From Candidatus Zixiibacteriota bacterium (GTDB taxonomy: Bacteria; Zixibacteria; MSB-5A5; GN15; FEB-12), in assembly GCA_016926795.1 (NCBI GenBank), contig JAFGNW010000009.1:1-35823 (forward strand): DNA of 35,823 bases. Reading direction: 5' to 3'. Under the pieces are notes generated by a model that worked only from the letters and a program-made list of their open reading frames with translations, did not search any database and was not told the DNA's origin. Each line of letters opens with the position of its first letter. Within the stretch, counting starts at the first letter, position 1. The translations under genes were made by a program, and so were the position numbers. Shown here piece after piece: positions 27,575 to 35,823 of the stretch.

Positions 27575-28576
27575 ATGACTATTATTAATAAGGGGATAAA
27601 AGGGGTACAAAAACCCTCAACGGCATGCAAAAAAAAACAATCGCCCCGGAAGCGCATAAAAATAATCAATAATTATAATTTGCATGAAAGTACCCAACGA
27701 ATCATCGGTAACCCGCGACACCAGCTTGAATATATCATAAATTTCCTTCCGGACCCCACTTTTGCTGTCGATTTCAAAGGGATAGTTATCGCCTGGAATC
27801 ATGCCATGGAGAAGCTCAGCGGTATCCCGGCCAAAGAGATTCTCGGCGAGGGAGATTACGCTTACGCCGTTCCGTATTATGGTATCAAGCGGCCTATTTT
27901 GCTCGATCTGATAATCCAAAAGGACAATAAGCTCGAGAAGTTGTATCCTTCTATTACTCGTGACAATGATACTCTCATAGTCGAGGTATTCGCACCGGCT
28001 GTAAAACCGTCCGGTAAGTACCTGTGGGTCAAAGCCAGCCCGCTGTACGATTCTCAGGGAAAGGTAGTCGGAGCTATTGAAGCCACCCGCGATATAACGG
28101 AAATTAAAAAATCCCAGCAGGCCCTGAATGCGATGTATGAGAAGTTAAAAGAAGAGCGGTCGGCTTTACATGAAAAGAATATCGCCCTGCGTGAAATTCT
28201 CGGGCATATCGAGGAAGAGAAACTGCAAATATCCCGCCAGATGAAGGCCAATATCGAGCGGGTGGTTATGCCGGTAATAAAAACCCTGCGTGAAAAAGTG
28301 AAGGACAACGATAGGGAATATTTCTCTTTACTCGAAAACTGCCTTAAAGATATCACGGCGCCCTTTGTCAACAAACTTGAAAGCAGGTTTTCCAAACTTT
28401 CACCCCGCGAAATTGAAATCTGCAATATGGTCAAAAACGGTCACTCCAGCAAAGATATTGCGACCGCTTTAAGCATTTCCGTCCATACCGTCATAAAACA
28501 GAGACAAAGAATAAGAAGTAAACTTGGTATCACCAACGGCAGCATCAACTTGACTTCTTACCTGATGACCTTTTAA
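27575..28576 (+). CDS. PAS-domain LuxR-type transcriptional regulator
   Basis: 333 residues. A basic, lysine-rich N-terminus (1-35) precedes a PAS domain (about 50-180: DPTFAVDFKGIVIAWNHAME, ending GAIEATRDITEIKKSQQ). A long helical segment follows (about 180-265) and then a LuxR helix-turn-helix with LSPREIEICNMVKNGHSSKDIATALSIS split by the turn. It should bind DNA in response to a PAS-sensed signal; no receiver domain is present. The start at 27575 has no good ribosome site, and a TTG around 27680 is an alternative, so the N-terminal 35 residues are uncertain. Flanked by the hybrid kinase and the chemotaxis genes; the target is unknown. Confidence 0.88.
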   Translation: MTIINKGIKGVQKPSTACKKKQSPRKRIKIINNYNLHESTQRIIGNPRHQLEYIINFLPDPTFAVDFKGIVIAWNHAMEKLSGIPAKEILGEGDYAYAVPYYGIKRPILLDLIIQKDNKLEKLYPSITRDNDTLIVEVFAPAVKPSGKYLWVKASPLYDSQGKVVGAIEATRDITEIKKSQQALNAMYEKLKEERSALHEKNIALREILGHIEEEKLQISRQMKANIERVVMPVIKTLREKVKDNDREYFSLLENCLKDITAPFVNKLESRFSKLSPREIEICNMVKNGHSSKDIATALSISVHTVIKQRQRIRSKLGITNGSINLTSYLMTF

Positions 28577-28983
28577 TCGGTTAGATTGTTTTTTCCCGTC
28601 AATCACTTAGGCAATAAAATCACTAAAATCCTGGAAGGTACGATTTGTACCTGTTTTGTACCATGTCTTACCCTGTCAACCGAATCGTACGGGCGTCGAA
28701 TTTAGTATTAGCAAAGCACAGTTTTTGAATTCGGTCAAAAGGGGAACAGATTGTCATACTCTGCAGTCGGTTGCCAACAGGGGGCTGGTGATCGACTCCA
28801 TAGGATTCATGGGGAAGTTGATTTGAAGAGCACCTATAATACGACAGCGGGATGTGACCGGAAATATTGAGACTGTTAATCTTTATTTAACCTTAATGAT
28901 AATTGAACAACGGTTTATTAGGGGACTTTGGAGACAACATGTGAATAAAGGTATGCAAAGGAGGCCTTGAAAGGAGAACAACT
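28577..28983. promoter_or_regulatory. 407-base region upstream of the chemoreceptor, with palindrome and leader mini-ORF
   Basis: Close to the regulator stop is the palindrome AGGTAC-GATTT-GTACCT (28636-28652), with a third half-site TTTGTACC at 28655-28662 repeating 28644-28651 at 11-base period. TATAAT occurs at 28835-28840 without a good -35. GTG at 28941 opens a nine-codon frame ending at 28970, led by GGAG at 28930-28933 and containing AGG-AGG codons. AAAGGAG at 28970-28976 is the receptor's own ribosome site. I found neither a sigma-28 nor a sigma-54 promoter nor a recognisable riboswitch. Confidence 0.35.
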
Positions 28984-31113
28984 ATGAGTTGGAAGGATTT
29001 TAAAATCGCCAAGAAGCTGTATATCGGCTTTGGCATAATTTTGGCGCTCTGTATCGCTGTCGGTTATGTCGGCTGGAACGGTCTGTCAACGGTTTCGGTT
29101 TCGGTCCATAACGCTGCCGATGCCAACAAACTCACTATATTGGTAAAAGAGATGGGAGCGGAACGGGTCGGGTACACGGGAACCAAGGATAAAAAACATT
29201 TTGAAAAAGTCCAGCAAAAAGTGCAGGAAGCTTTTACTATACTTCAGGAGATGAAAAACCGGTTCGAGGACCGGGAGGATGTCGAACTTGCTGAGAGTTG
29301 TAATAAACTGCTTGAAAATTATCAAAAAGGATGGAATCGCTGGGTTGAAGTTTCCGACGAAACGGCGAAGGCTATGAAAAATATAGGCGATGCCGCTGAT
29401 GTTTTTGAAAAACAGGTAGCTGTTCTTCAGGAAAAAAACCTGCAGCAGCTGGAAGAAGATTTCAAGGACCGGCTCAGTCCGGACAGGTTGTATCAGAGTT
29501 ATGGCACCACCCGGGATGCCAATCGACTGGTTACGAATTTTCAGTTTTCAAGGGTGGCTTATCGTAATTTTCGTATCACCGGCGAAAAGAAATATTCCGA
29601 TGAGTACACCGCTATAATTAACAACCTTATAAATTTATCCAACGCAAGCCGGGCAGCGCTGACGGTCCAGGAGGACATTGACCGTTTTACTGAAGTCATA
29701 AATGCCTTGAAGGATATCAAGAATCAATTTGACCTGGTGCTGGCCAAGAATATCGAATCCGGAGAAGTAGCCGGACAACTGGCGGGTCTAGCGGGTGAGG
29801 TGGTCTCCGGTATCGACCAGATGCGCCAGAACCATGAGAAAAAGATGGCCGCCGCTGAAAGCGCCGCCGTATCCATGGCGGTCGGTTTTGTCATCGGGGC
29901 GGTTATTCTCGGCGCCTTTATAGCTTTTGTTATCGCCCGGGGTATTTCACGGCCAGTCTCACAGATGGCACAAATTGCCGAGGATATTGCCACCGGTGAT
30001 ATCCAGCACAACGTGGAACACGAGTCCAAAGATGAAATAGGTGTTCTGGCGGCTTCATTCCGCAAGCTTATCGATTATATGAAAGAACTGGCTTTTGCCT
30101 CGGAAAATATCGCGGATAACAATTTGACCGTTAAAGTCTCGCCAAAGTCGGACAAAGACGTTCTGGGTAATTCTTTCCGGACCATGATCAATAATCTGAC
30201 CGGTATGATACGCCAGATGGCCGACAATGCCCGCGAACTGGTCAGCGCCGCCAATGAAATCTCGTCCTCATCCGAGCAGATGGCCCGCGGCGCCCAGGAC
30301 CAGAACACCCAGGTGAGCCAGGTTTCCACGGCGGTTGAAGAAATGACGGCGACTATCCTGCAATCCTCGAAAAACGCCGGTGAAGCCACCGACGCCTCGC
30401 GCAATGCTTCCGACATCGCCACCTCGGGCGGCCAGATTGTCAGCGAAACCATTCGCGGCATGCAGAATATCGCCAACGTGGTGCGCGAGTCGGCCGAGTC
30501 AATCGGCAAACTGGCCAAATCGGCCGACCAGATCGGGGAAATTATCGGTGTTATCGACGATATCGCCGACCAGACCAACCTGCTGGCGCTCAACGCCGCT
30601 ATCGAGGCCGCCCGCGCCGGTGAACAGGGCCGCGGCTTCGCCGTTGTCGCCGATGAGGTTCGTAAGCTGGCCGAACGAACCGGTAAGGCTACCGGGGAGA
30701 TTACCGAGATGATCAAGGGCATCCAGAACGAGACCAACGACGCCGTCCAGTCGATGGAAGCCGGAATACAGGAAGTCGATAAGGGGCGGGATCTGGCCGA
30801 CAAGGCCGGCAACAGCCTCAACGAAATCGTCACCATGTCCCAGCGGGTTATGGATATGATACAACAGATTGCCACCGCTTCGGAGGAACAGTCATCGGCG
30901 GCCGAGCAGATATCCAAGAACGTCGAACATATTTCCACGGTGACCAAGGAGACGGCCACCGGCGCCGAGCAGTCGGCTGCCGCCGCCGAAGAACTTAACC
31001 GCCAAGCGGAAGGATTGCAGCATATGGTCAGCCGCTTTAAGTTGCTGGACGATGGGCATTCGGATATGAAAGTAGTCGCAGACCGGTCGGTAAAAACGGT
31101 CAACGAGGGTTGA
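28984..31113 (+). CDS. Methyl-accepting chemotaxis protein with helical (HBM/4-helix-type) sensor
   Basis: A 709-residue inner-membrane chemoreceptor. Helix 1 (about 12-32) is followed by an all-helical periplasmic sensor of about 260 residues, whose size and two-bundle look fit an HBM-type domain. Helix 2 is near 298-318 ([21 protein letters not shown]), then HAMP (about 320-370), and a long signalling hairpin whose tip contains [20 protein letters not shown] and [22 protein letters not shown] strong ribosome site precedes ATG 28984. cheW begins four bases after the stop, so the two are surely co-expressed. No CheR-docking pentapeptide (NWETF-like) is seen at the C-terminus. The HBM assignment is by eye; the ligand is unknown. 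Confidence 0.95.
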   Translation: MSWKDFKIAKKLYIGFGIILALCIAVGYVGWNGLSTVSVSVHNAADANKLTILVKEMGAERVGYTGTKDKKHFEKVQQKVQEAFTILQEMKNRFEDREDVELAESCNKLLENYQKGWNRWVEVSDETAKAMKNIGDAADVFEKQVAVLQEKNLQQLEEDFKDRLSPDRLYQSYGTTRDANRLVTNFQFSRVAYRNFRITGEKKYSDEYTAIINNLINLSNASRAALTVQEDIDRFTEVINALKDIKNQFDLVLAKNIESGEVAGQLAGLAGEVVSGIDQMRQNHEKKMAAAESAAVSMAVGFVIGAVILGAFIAFVIARGISRPVSQMAQIAEDIATGDIQHNVEHESKDEIGVLAASFRKLIDYMKELAFASENIADNNLTVKVSPKSDKDVLGNSFRTMINNLTGMIRQMADNARELVSAANEISSSSEQMARGAQDQNTQVSQVSTAVEEMTATILQSSKNAGEATDASRNASDIATSGGQIVSETIRGMQNIANVVRESAESIGKLAKSADQIGEIIGVIDDIADQTNLLALNAAIEAARAGEQGRGFAVVADEVRKLAERTGKATGEITEMIKGIQNETNDAVQSMEAGIQEVDKGRDLADKAGNSLNEIVTMSQRVMDMIQQIATASEEQSSAAEQISKNVEHISTVTKETATGAEQSAAAAEELNRQAEGLQHMVSRFKLLDDGHSDMKVVADRSVKTVNEG

Positions 31114-31117
31114 TGAG

Positions 31118-31609
31118 ATGGATAATTCTGTAACCCAAAATTATTCCACCGAGTTGATTCAGCTGGTTTCGTTCAACCTTGCCGATGAAGAATTCGGTGT
31201 TGATATCCTCTCGGTACAGGAAATCAACCGGATGGTGGAAATTACCCGTGTTCCTCAGGTGCCCTCGTATTGCGAGGGCGTCATCAACCTGCGGGGCCGG
31301 GTCATACCCATTATCGACCTGCGGAAGAAATTCGACCTTCCCGTGCGTGACTGGAACAAGGACACGCGCATTATCGTCTGCGATATTGACCACCAGATAG
31401 TGGGGATGATCGTCGATGCGGTTTCCGAGGTCCGCCGCATACCCGGTTCGACCGTCGAGCCGCCGCCGGATATCGTGAACTCGGTTAATTCCCGGTATAT
31501 CCGGGGCGTGGCCAAGTTGCAAGAAAGGCTGTTGCTCTTTCTTGATATCAGGAAACTGATCACGGAAGTCAATCAGGAGGTCAATCAGCTTGATACAGCT
31601 GTGTTATAA
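31118..31609 (+). CDS. cheW: Chemotaxis coupling protein CheW
   Basis: A 163-residue protein that links chemoreceptors to the CheA kinase. It shows the CheW core: LVSFNLADEEFGVDILSVQE, ITRVPQVPSYCEGVINLRG, VIPIIDLRKKF, RIIVCDIDHQIVGMIVDAVSEV and RYIRGVAKL. Length is normal for the family. It starts four bases after the receptor stop, suggesting a dedicated coupler, and is followed by a strong hairpin terminator. No cheA, cheY or cheB is in the window, so the core kinase must be elsewhere. Confidence 0.95.
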   Translation: MDNSVTQNYSTELIQLVSFNLADEEFGVDILSVQEINRMVEITRVPQVPSYCEGVINLRGRVIPIIDLRKKFDLPVRDWNKDTRIIVCDIDHQIVGMIVDAVSEVRRIPGSTVEPPPDIVNSVNSRYIRGVAKLQERLLLFLDIRKLITEVNQEVNQLDTAVL

Positions 31610-31647
31610 AAGCACCCCGATGGTTATTGAGCATAACCTCCCAAAAG

Positions 31648-31687
31648 GCGCGCGGTTTTTTCTGCGATTTTAGTCCGCGCGCTTTTT
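31648..31687 (+). terminator. Intrinsic terminator after cheW
   Basis: GCGCGCGG (31648-31655) pairs perfectly with CCGCGCGC (31675-31682), followed by TTTTT (31683-31687) and CTT. On the opposite strand the stem is followed by CTTTT, so it may also stop the converging porin transcript. A lesser hairpin, GGTTAT-TGAGC-ATAACC (31622-31638), precedes it. Confidence 0.85.
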
Positions 31688-31693
31688 CTTGCT

Positions 31694-32875
31694 CTAAAAG
31701 GAAAGTTGTACCTGAGAACGAATCAGGTAATCAGTCGTGCTGCAAGCGGCGTATGTGCGTCTAGACGAACCGGCGTCGATTTGCCATTTCAGACCGTGCC
31801 CCGAGATATAAAAGTTGAATCCGGCGGTGAGTTCTTCGTCACGGTGCAGAAGCCCGTCCAGCTCATCATCTTCAAGAGTGTTTTCAGCGCTGCGTATCAG
31901 GGCGGTCCTGATATCTACCAGAGCATAGCGAAGGGCCAGTTCGCAGCGCCGGTAAAAGCGGTAAGCGGTCTGAACCAGGGCGCCGGTCATGGCCGGTTCG
32001 GTCTTCGAGTCGTTATCCCGTTTGAAATAACCGGTGTAACCGACGGACGAAAAAGAAAATCCCCGATATTTGGTCAGCACTTCCACCGCCAGGCGCAGGG
32101 AAAAATCACGGCGGGCAACCGGGTCGAAATCGTAAGCCGCGCTCACTCCACTGCTGAGGCGCCATTTATCGCCAGAGTCATCGGTGTCGGAACCGACATC
32201 GATATCGTCGCTGTTGAAAGAACCGTGACATACAATTTCGGGATGGAATTTTTCCACCGCGACCGGGTCGGTCAGGTCGGACGGATTGGGGGTATCTTCA
32301 TTGTAAATCTCGGCAATACCGATCCCGTGCGAAGCCCGGGCGTTGGCCCCGTTGAACACGCCGAAAACAAAGCCCCAGCGGGGGGGGCGCTCAAAGCCGT
32401 TGTGCAACGCCAGTCCCATCTGACGCTCGGCGCCGAAGTACTTGGTTACCACCGCCCAGTCGGCGAAAGTTAAACGTTGAAAAGATTGTATCCGATAGCG
32501 GGTGAAAGGTAATTTGAACTGACCATAGCGGAATTGAAGGTTTTTATCGAGTTGGTAATTAAAATAAAAATCCATTAACTCCAGCGAACCAGGGGCGGTG
32601 CTGAGATGCAGTTTAAAAGTGAAATCGGGATTTAACACCGAGCCGCTCGCGGTAAGGCGGATGCGGCGGAATTTGGTGTAAAACTCACACTCGCGGTCAT
32701 CGTCGGAAGCGGTTTCTTTGATTTGCAGTTCGCTACGTAACTGTCCGACCATTTGAAGCCGTACGTAACTGCTGCTGTCGGCAGCGTACAGGTTGAAGGG
32801 TCCCACCGACGCCCGGCCCGATTGAAAGCATACAATTAAAATTACAAATCCTGAAAAAAGATAATAACGGCGCAT
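31694..32875 (-). CDS. Outer-membrane porin, phosphate-selective porin O/P type
   Basis: 393 residues with a signal peptide (about 1-22; YYLFSGFVILIVCFQSGRAS) and a beta-barrel pattern of alternating hydrophobic strands ending in Phe (VQLSF), as outer-membrane proteins do. The stretch FYTKFRRIRLTASGSVLNP, then DFYFNYQLDKNLQFRYGQFK, and RYRIQSFQRLTFAD matches the OprO/OprP-like family. Selectivity for phosphate cannot be judged; several members carry other anions or are poorly defined. An acidic loop around NSDDIDVGSDTDDSGD is likely surface-exposed. It converges with cheW over the terminator and diverges from the dCache-like kinase. Confidence 0.87.
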   Translation of the reverse strand: MRRYYLFSGFVILIVCFQSGRASVGPFNLYAADSSSYVRLQMVGQLRSELQIKETASDDDRECEFYTKFRRIRLTASGSVLNPDFTFKLHLSTAPGSLELMDFYFNYQLDKNLQFRYGQFKLPFTRYRIQSFQRLTFADWAVVTKYFGAERQMGLALHNGFERPPRWGFVFGVFNGANARASHGIGIAEIYNEDTPNPSDLTDPVAVEKFHPEIVCHGSFNSDDIDVGSDTDDSGDKWRLSSGVSAAYDFDPVARRDFSLRLAVEVLTKYRGFSFSSVGYTGYFKRDNDSKTEPAMTGALVQTAYRFYRRCELALRYALVDIRTALIRSAENTLEDDELDGLLHRDEELTAGFNFYISGHGLKWQIDAGSSRRTYAACSTTDYLIRSQVQLSF

Positions 32876-33198
32876 AAAAAAAAATATTCCTCTGACAAAG
32901 TTTGCGTAAGTAATTTCCTGATTTAAAGTTTAATAAGCAAGTAATTACTGGAGATGCGGGTCGTTTTTAAAGTTGTGGTGCTCACATCCTATTGATTGGC
33001 AAAAACTTAATAAATTAATACTTTCCAGTGAAAAAAATTAAGATTGTGAAAAAATTCACTGTTAAAATGAGCTTTTAATGCTTATTTTAAAGCGGTGATT
33101 TCATCTTGTTTTTGATTCGAGAAAATGAGATACAACCCTGCGGGTAAAAGGGTAAGAATTGTGATCATCAATAATATATCTGAGTAAAGGTCACGATC
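32876..33198. promoter_or_regulatory. AT-rich divergent intergenic region with nested inverted repeats
   Basis: Between the porin and the kinase, CAGTGAA (33026-33032) pairs with TTCACTG (33055-33061). Within it GTGAAAAAA recurs at 33028 and 33046, an 18-base period. Immediately after, TTAAAATGAGC (33062-33072) faces GCTTATTTTAA (33080-33090), an 11-position stem with one mismatch. These are good candidate operators or a curved promoter region for either gene. No clear -35/-10 or -24/-12 pair was identified. AAAGG at 33186-33190 serves the kinase start. Confidence 0.4.
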
Positions 33199-34914
33199 GT
33201 GTCGAAATCATTGTCACGCGGGAAGACGGAATCCGTTTTGGATTTTGCCCCTTTCGACGAGGAGCATTATCGCGAGATAAGGCGGAAGAATATTATTCGT
33301 CTGCTTTTAACATATTTAACACCGTTGATACTGCTCACGATTTATTTTTATGTCCAGTACGGAGTCATCATATCCGAGGGCCGGCGCTTGCACCTGACCG
33401 CTATTGCCGAGAACCAGGCTAACACCCTCGATTTATTTTTATCCGAACGTCTGGTCAATTTATCCAACCTGATAGACGACCCCAAGCTGGAGATACCCCC
33501 TTCATCGGCCAAGATGCAGCAGTATCTGGAACATCTTCAGAGGAACAGTGAAACTTTTGTCGATGTCGGTTATTTCGATTCGGCCGGAGTTCAGGCGGCC
33601 TATGCCGGACCCTACCCCTCGCTGGAGAAGCGCCATTACGGTTCTGAGGACTGGTACCTGGAGGTGAAAAATCGGGAAGATAATTTCGTTATAACCGATA
33701 TCTACCTGGGTTTCCGGCAGCGGCCACATTTCACGATTGCCGTCAGCCGTATCAAGGACAATCAATTTATTGTTTTGCGGGCCACCCTCGACCCGGAAAA
33801 GATTTACGAATACATTTCCTCCCGGCACGGGGCCGGTGAGGTATATACTTCGATTGTCAACCAGGCAGGTTTCTACCAGTTAGTCTCGGCGCGTATCGGT
33901 CATCCTTTGGAAGCTTCGCTGTTTGTTCCTCCTTCGGAACCGACCCTCGGTGCGGATGAGGTCAGTATCGACGGTTCTTCTTTCACCTATGCTTATTCCT
34001 GGCTGCGCAATGCCCATTGGGCGCTGATTGTCCAGTGGTCGACTGGGGAAAAACTCGGATTTCTGTCCGGCGCGCGTCTTCAAATACTGGCGTTTTCGGC
34101 GGTAATGATAATCCTGATTTTTCTGATAATCATCAACCGCGCCCGGAAACTGGTCTCGATGCAGATGGAATCCGACCGCACCCGGGCTCAGCTGGAACAT
34201 GCCTCCAAACTGGCATCGGTCGGCGAACTGGCGGCCGGTATCGCCCATGAGATAAACAACCCCCTGGCGGTTATCAGTGAAGAAGCCGGTTTGATGAAGG
34301 ATTTGATGAATCCCGAGTTCGGTGAGGTGACCAAACCCGAGGAGTTGACCGAATACCTCGACAACATCCAGGAATCCGTCTTTCGTTGCCGGGATATCAC
34401 CCGTAAGCTGCTCGGTTTCGTTCGCAAAACCGAAATCGATTTGAAACCGCACAATATTCACAAACTGATAAACGGTGTTATGGATGGTTTCCTGAGCAAG
34501 GAGATGGCGGTTGATGATATTGACGTTATCAGGAATTATGCATCCGATATCCCGCCGCTGGTAACCGACGGTAACCAGTTGCAGCAGGTTTTGCTCAATA
34601 TCTTCAACAACGCCTCCGACGCTATCGAGGGCCGGCCGGGTAAAATAACCATCGCGACCTCGGCTGATAATGAATATGTTTATATCGCCATCAGCGACAC
34701 CGGTAAGGGGATGACCCAGGAACAGATGAACAAAATATTCCTGCCTTTTTACAGCACCAAAGAAGTGGGCAAAGGCACCGGGTTGGGGCTGTCGGTCAGC
34801 TATGGGATTATCAAGAGCCTGGGGGGGAAAATAGAAGTAAAGAGCAAACCCGGCGAAGGCAGTACTTTTACGATAAGCCTGCCTTTAAGTAAAACTCCGG
34901 GTAAGGATAAATAA
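33199..34914 (+). CDS. Membrane sensor histidine kinase with dCache-like periplasmic domain
   Basis: 571 residues from GTG 33199 (AAAGG eight bases upstream). Membrane helix 1 is at about 32-53. A periplasmic domain of about 240 residues follows with dCache features: DVGYFDSAGVQAAYAGPYP, then YGSEDWYLEV, TDIYLGFRQRPHFTIAVS and a distal half ending HWALIVQWS. Helix 2 is at about 294-314. The kinase core has His350 in ELAAGIAHEINNPLAVISEE, NIFNNASDAI, ISDTGKGM and GKGTGLGLSVSYG. It lacks a receiver. A CBS-pair gene follows after 20 bases, then a response regulator, so it probably phosphorylates that regulator after sensing a small periplasmic ligand. Confidence 0.93.
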   Translation: MSKSLSRGKTESVLDFAPFDEEHYREIRRKNIIRLLLTYLTPLILLTIYFYVQYGVIISEGRRLHLTAIAENQANTLDLFLSERLVNLSNLIDDPKLEIPPSSAKMQQYLEHLQRNSETFVDVGYFDSAGVQAAYAGPYPSLEKRHYGSEDWYLEVKNREDNFVITDIYLGFRQRPHFTIAVSRIKDNQFIVLRATLDPEKIYEYISSRHGAGEVYTSIVNQAGFYQLVSARIGHPLEASLFVPPSEPTLGADEVSIDGSSFTYAYSWLRNAHWALIVQWSTGEKLGFLSGARLQILAFSAVMIILIFLIIINRARKLVSMQMESDRTRAQLEHASKLASVGELAAGIAHEINNPLAVISEEAGLMKDLMNPEFGEVTKPEELTEYLDNIQESVFRCRDITRKLLGFVRKTEIDLKPHNIHKLINGVMDGFLSKEMAVDDIDVIRNYASDIPPLVTDGNQLQQVLLNIFNNASDAIEGRPGKITIATSADNEYVYIAISDTGKGMTQEQMNKIFLPFYSTKEVGKGTGLGLSVSYGIIKSLGGKIEVKSKPGEGSTFTISLPLSKTPGKDK

Positions 34915-34934
34915 ACGCCAAAAAGGATTTCACC

Positions 34935-35498
34935 ATGGATACAAAAAAGGTCAAAGATTTAATGGTTCCGCTGGGGGAATATGCGATAGTTTCGCATACC
35001 GCCACGATTCTTGACGCCCTGGAAGCCCTGGAACGGTCTCAGACGAGACTTCCTCCCGGAAAGCATCGTCACCGGGCGGTACTGGTTATCGACGATGACA
35101 AAAAGGTGGTCGGTAAAATCGGCCATCTCGGTTTCCTGAGAGCTCTGGAGCCGAAGTACAGCATTCTGGGCGATATGGGCAAACTGTCCCGGGTCGGTCT
35201 GGAACCGCAGTTTATTTCTTCAATGATGGACAATTTCCGGTTTTTCGAGGAAAATCTTTCGGATTTATGCCATCGTGCCTGCCATATCAGGGTGGTCGAT
35301 GTTATGCGACCGGTGGAGGAAAACATCGATGAAAACGCGACCATCAACGAAGCCATTCACAAGCTGGTGATGTGGCAGACGCTGTCGCTTCTGGTTATCC
35401 GGGAGAAAAACGGTAAAGAAGTCGTGGGTCTTCTGCGGCTGTCGGATGTTTTTGAAGAAATTACCAATTTCATGAAGGAAAAAACAGGTTTAAAATAA
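34935..35498 (+). CDS. CBS-domain pair protein between kinase and response regulator
   Basis: A 187-residue soluble protein. CBS motif 1 covers about 5-70 (VKDLMVP, ATILDALEALE, RAVLVIDDDKKVVGKIGHL). A helical insert of about 45 residues follows (roughly 75-120, FISSMMDNFRFFEENLSDL). CBS motif 2 covers about 122-182 (VVDVMRP, ATINEAIHKLVMWQTLSLLVI, EVVGLLRLSDVFEEI). CBS pairs usually bind adenosine nucleotides, so this could feed energy status into the neighbouring two-component pair (inference). Ribosome site AAAAAGG upstream; gaps of 20 and 17 bases to its neighbours imply one operon. Confidence 0.9.
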   Translation: MDTKKVKDLMVPLGEYAIVSHTATILDALEALERSQTRLPPGKHRHRAVLVIDDDKKVVGKIGHLGFLRALEPKYSILGDMGKLSRVGLEPQFISSMMDNFRFFEENLSDLCHRACHIRVVDVMRPVEENIDENATINEAIHKLVMWQTLSLLVIREKNGKEVVGLLRLSDVFEEITNFMKEKTGLK

Positions 35499-35515
35499 TA
35501 TGATTGGAGTGGTGT

Positions 35516-35823
35516 ATGCCAAAAGTTCTGTTAGTCGACGATGAGGACTCTTATCGTACGTCTCTGGCGCGTCGTCTAACGCTGCGGGGTTATGAAACCC
35601 TCGACACCGACAACGGCGAAGACGCCATCAAGATGGTTCGAAAACACCATGATATCGACGTGGTTCTGCTCGACCGGAAAATGCCCAAAATGGAAGGCGT
35701 GCAGGTACTTCGGGAAATCAAAAGCTTCCGACCGGAACTTCAGGTCATCATGCTCACCGCCTTCGGCAGCATGCAGTCGGCGGTCGAGACCGGTCGGCTG
35801 GAAGCATATGCCTACATGGAAAA
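35516..35823 (+). CDS. Response regulator receiver protein (C-terminus outside window)
   Basis: 102 codons are open to the window edge from ATG 35516, with TGGAG at 35505-35509 as ribosome site. The receiver domain shows KVLLVDDEDSYR, phospho-acceptor Asp in VVLLDRKMPKMEGV, the switch Thr in VIMLTAFGS, and the end AYAYMEK, where the conserved Lys before Pro would be expected. No output domain is visible because of the edge; it could be a stand-alone receiver or a longer regulator. It is the probable partner of the dCache-like kinase two genes upstream. Confidence 0.92.
   Translation, partial: MPKVLLVDDEDSYRTSLARRLTLRGYETLDTDNGEDAIKMVRKHHDIDVVLLDRKMPKMEGVQVLREIKSFRPELQVIMLTAFGSMQSAVETGRLEAYAYME

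Noticed and set aside
28769-28785. TTGGCAACCGACTGCA on the minus strand as a second sigma-54 promoter
   Set aside because: Only nine bases separate GG and GC instead of ten, and it points away from the chemoreceptor with no gene to serve.
28700-28830. Possible cyclic-di-GMP riboswitch before the chemoreceptor
   Set aside because: The GCAAAGCACAG stretch looked suggestive, but the conserved GEMM core and tetraloop-receptor elements are not present in order.
30075-31103. 342-codon open frame on the minus strand inside the chemoreceptor gene
   Set aside because: It is the antisense of the conserved signalling domain; the translation is Ser/Ala-rich low complexity with no domain and no ribosome site, as expected of a shadow frame.
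31706-32473. 255-codon plus-strand open frame opposite the porin
   Set aside because: The minus strand encodes a convincing porin with signal peptide and C-terminal Phe; the plus frame has no recognisable motifs.
33880-34461. 193-codon minus-strand frame inside the dCache-like kinase
   Set aside because: No family motif; it overlaps the kinase H-box coding region on the other strand.

Overview
The window reads as chromosomal DNA of a Gram-negative, FCB-group-like bacterium. I infer this from an outer-membrane O/P-type porin, an inner-membrane adaptor with a long hairpin, tandem MacB/FtsX-type permeases of about 800 residues (common in Bacteroidota, Ignavibacteria and candidate phyla such as Zixibacteria), and heavy two-component and chemotaxis signalling. 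No rRNA, tRNA, CRISPR array, transposase or phage gene was seen. The phylum is not proven by the sequence.

Region 1 (1-21150) is an export locus with its own regulator. A sigma-54-type response regulator runs leftward off the window edge. Divergent from it, behind a strong -24/-12 promoter match with two upstream 22-bp-spaced sites, lies a same-strand run of about 20 kb: an HlyD-like adaptor, an ABC ATPase, a permease, a small cytosolic protein, four more permeases, a second and divergent ABC ATPase, and two more permeases. That is seven paralogous eight-helix permeases, two ATPases and one adaptor. No TolC-like outer-membrane protein is in the window. The gaps are short, and two gene pairs overlap, so one long polycistronic unit is likely. 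The most economical reading is a two-component-controlled MacB-like tripartite system whose permease has been multiplied.

Region 2 (21151-24569) holds a secreted or membrane-anchored SUMF1-fold protein, and a convergent, unusually long phosphohexomutase.

Region 3 (24570-31687) is sensory. It has a soluble hybrid histidine kinase whose N-terminus is a sugar-binding-protein-like domain without a signal peptide, then a PAS-LuxR regulator, then a methyl-accepting chemotaxis protein followed by cheW, closed by a clear hairpin terminator.

Region 4 (31688-35823) has an OprO/P-type porin on the minus strand. Divergent from it is a three-gene set: dCache-like histidine kinase, CBS-pair protein and response regulator, the last cut by the window edge.

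The best candidates for something little described are the seven-permease sigma-54 array with its embedded 93-residue protein, and the cytosolic periplasmic-binding-protein/PAS/kinase/receiver fusion.
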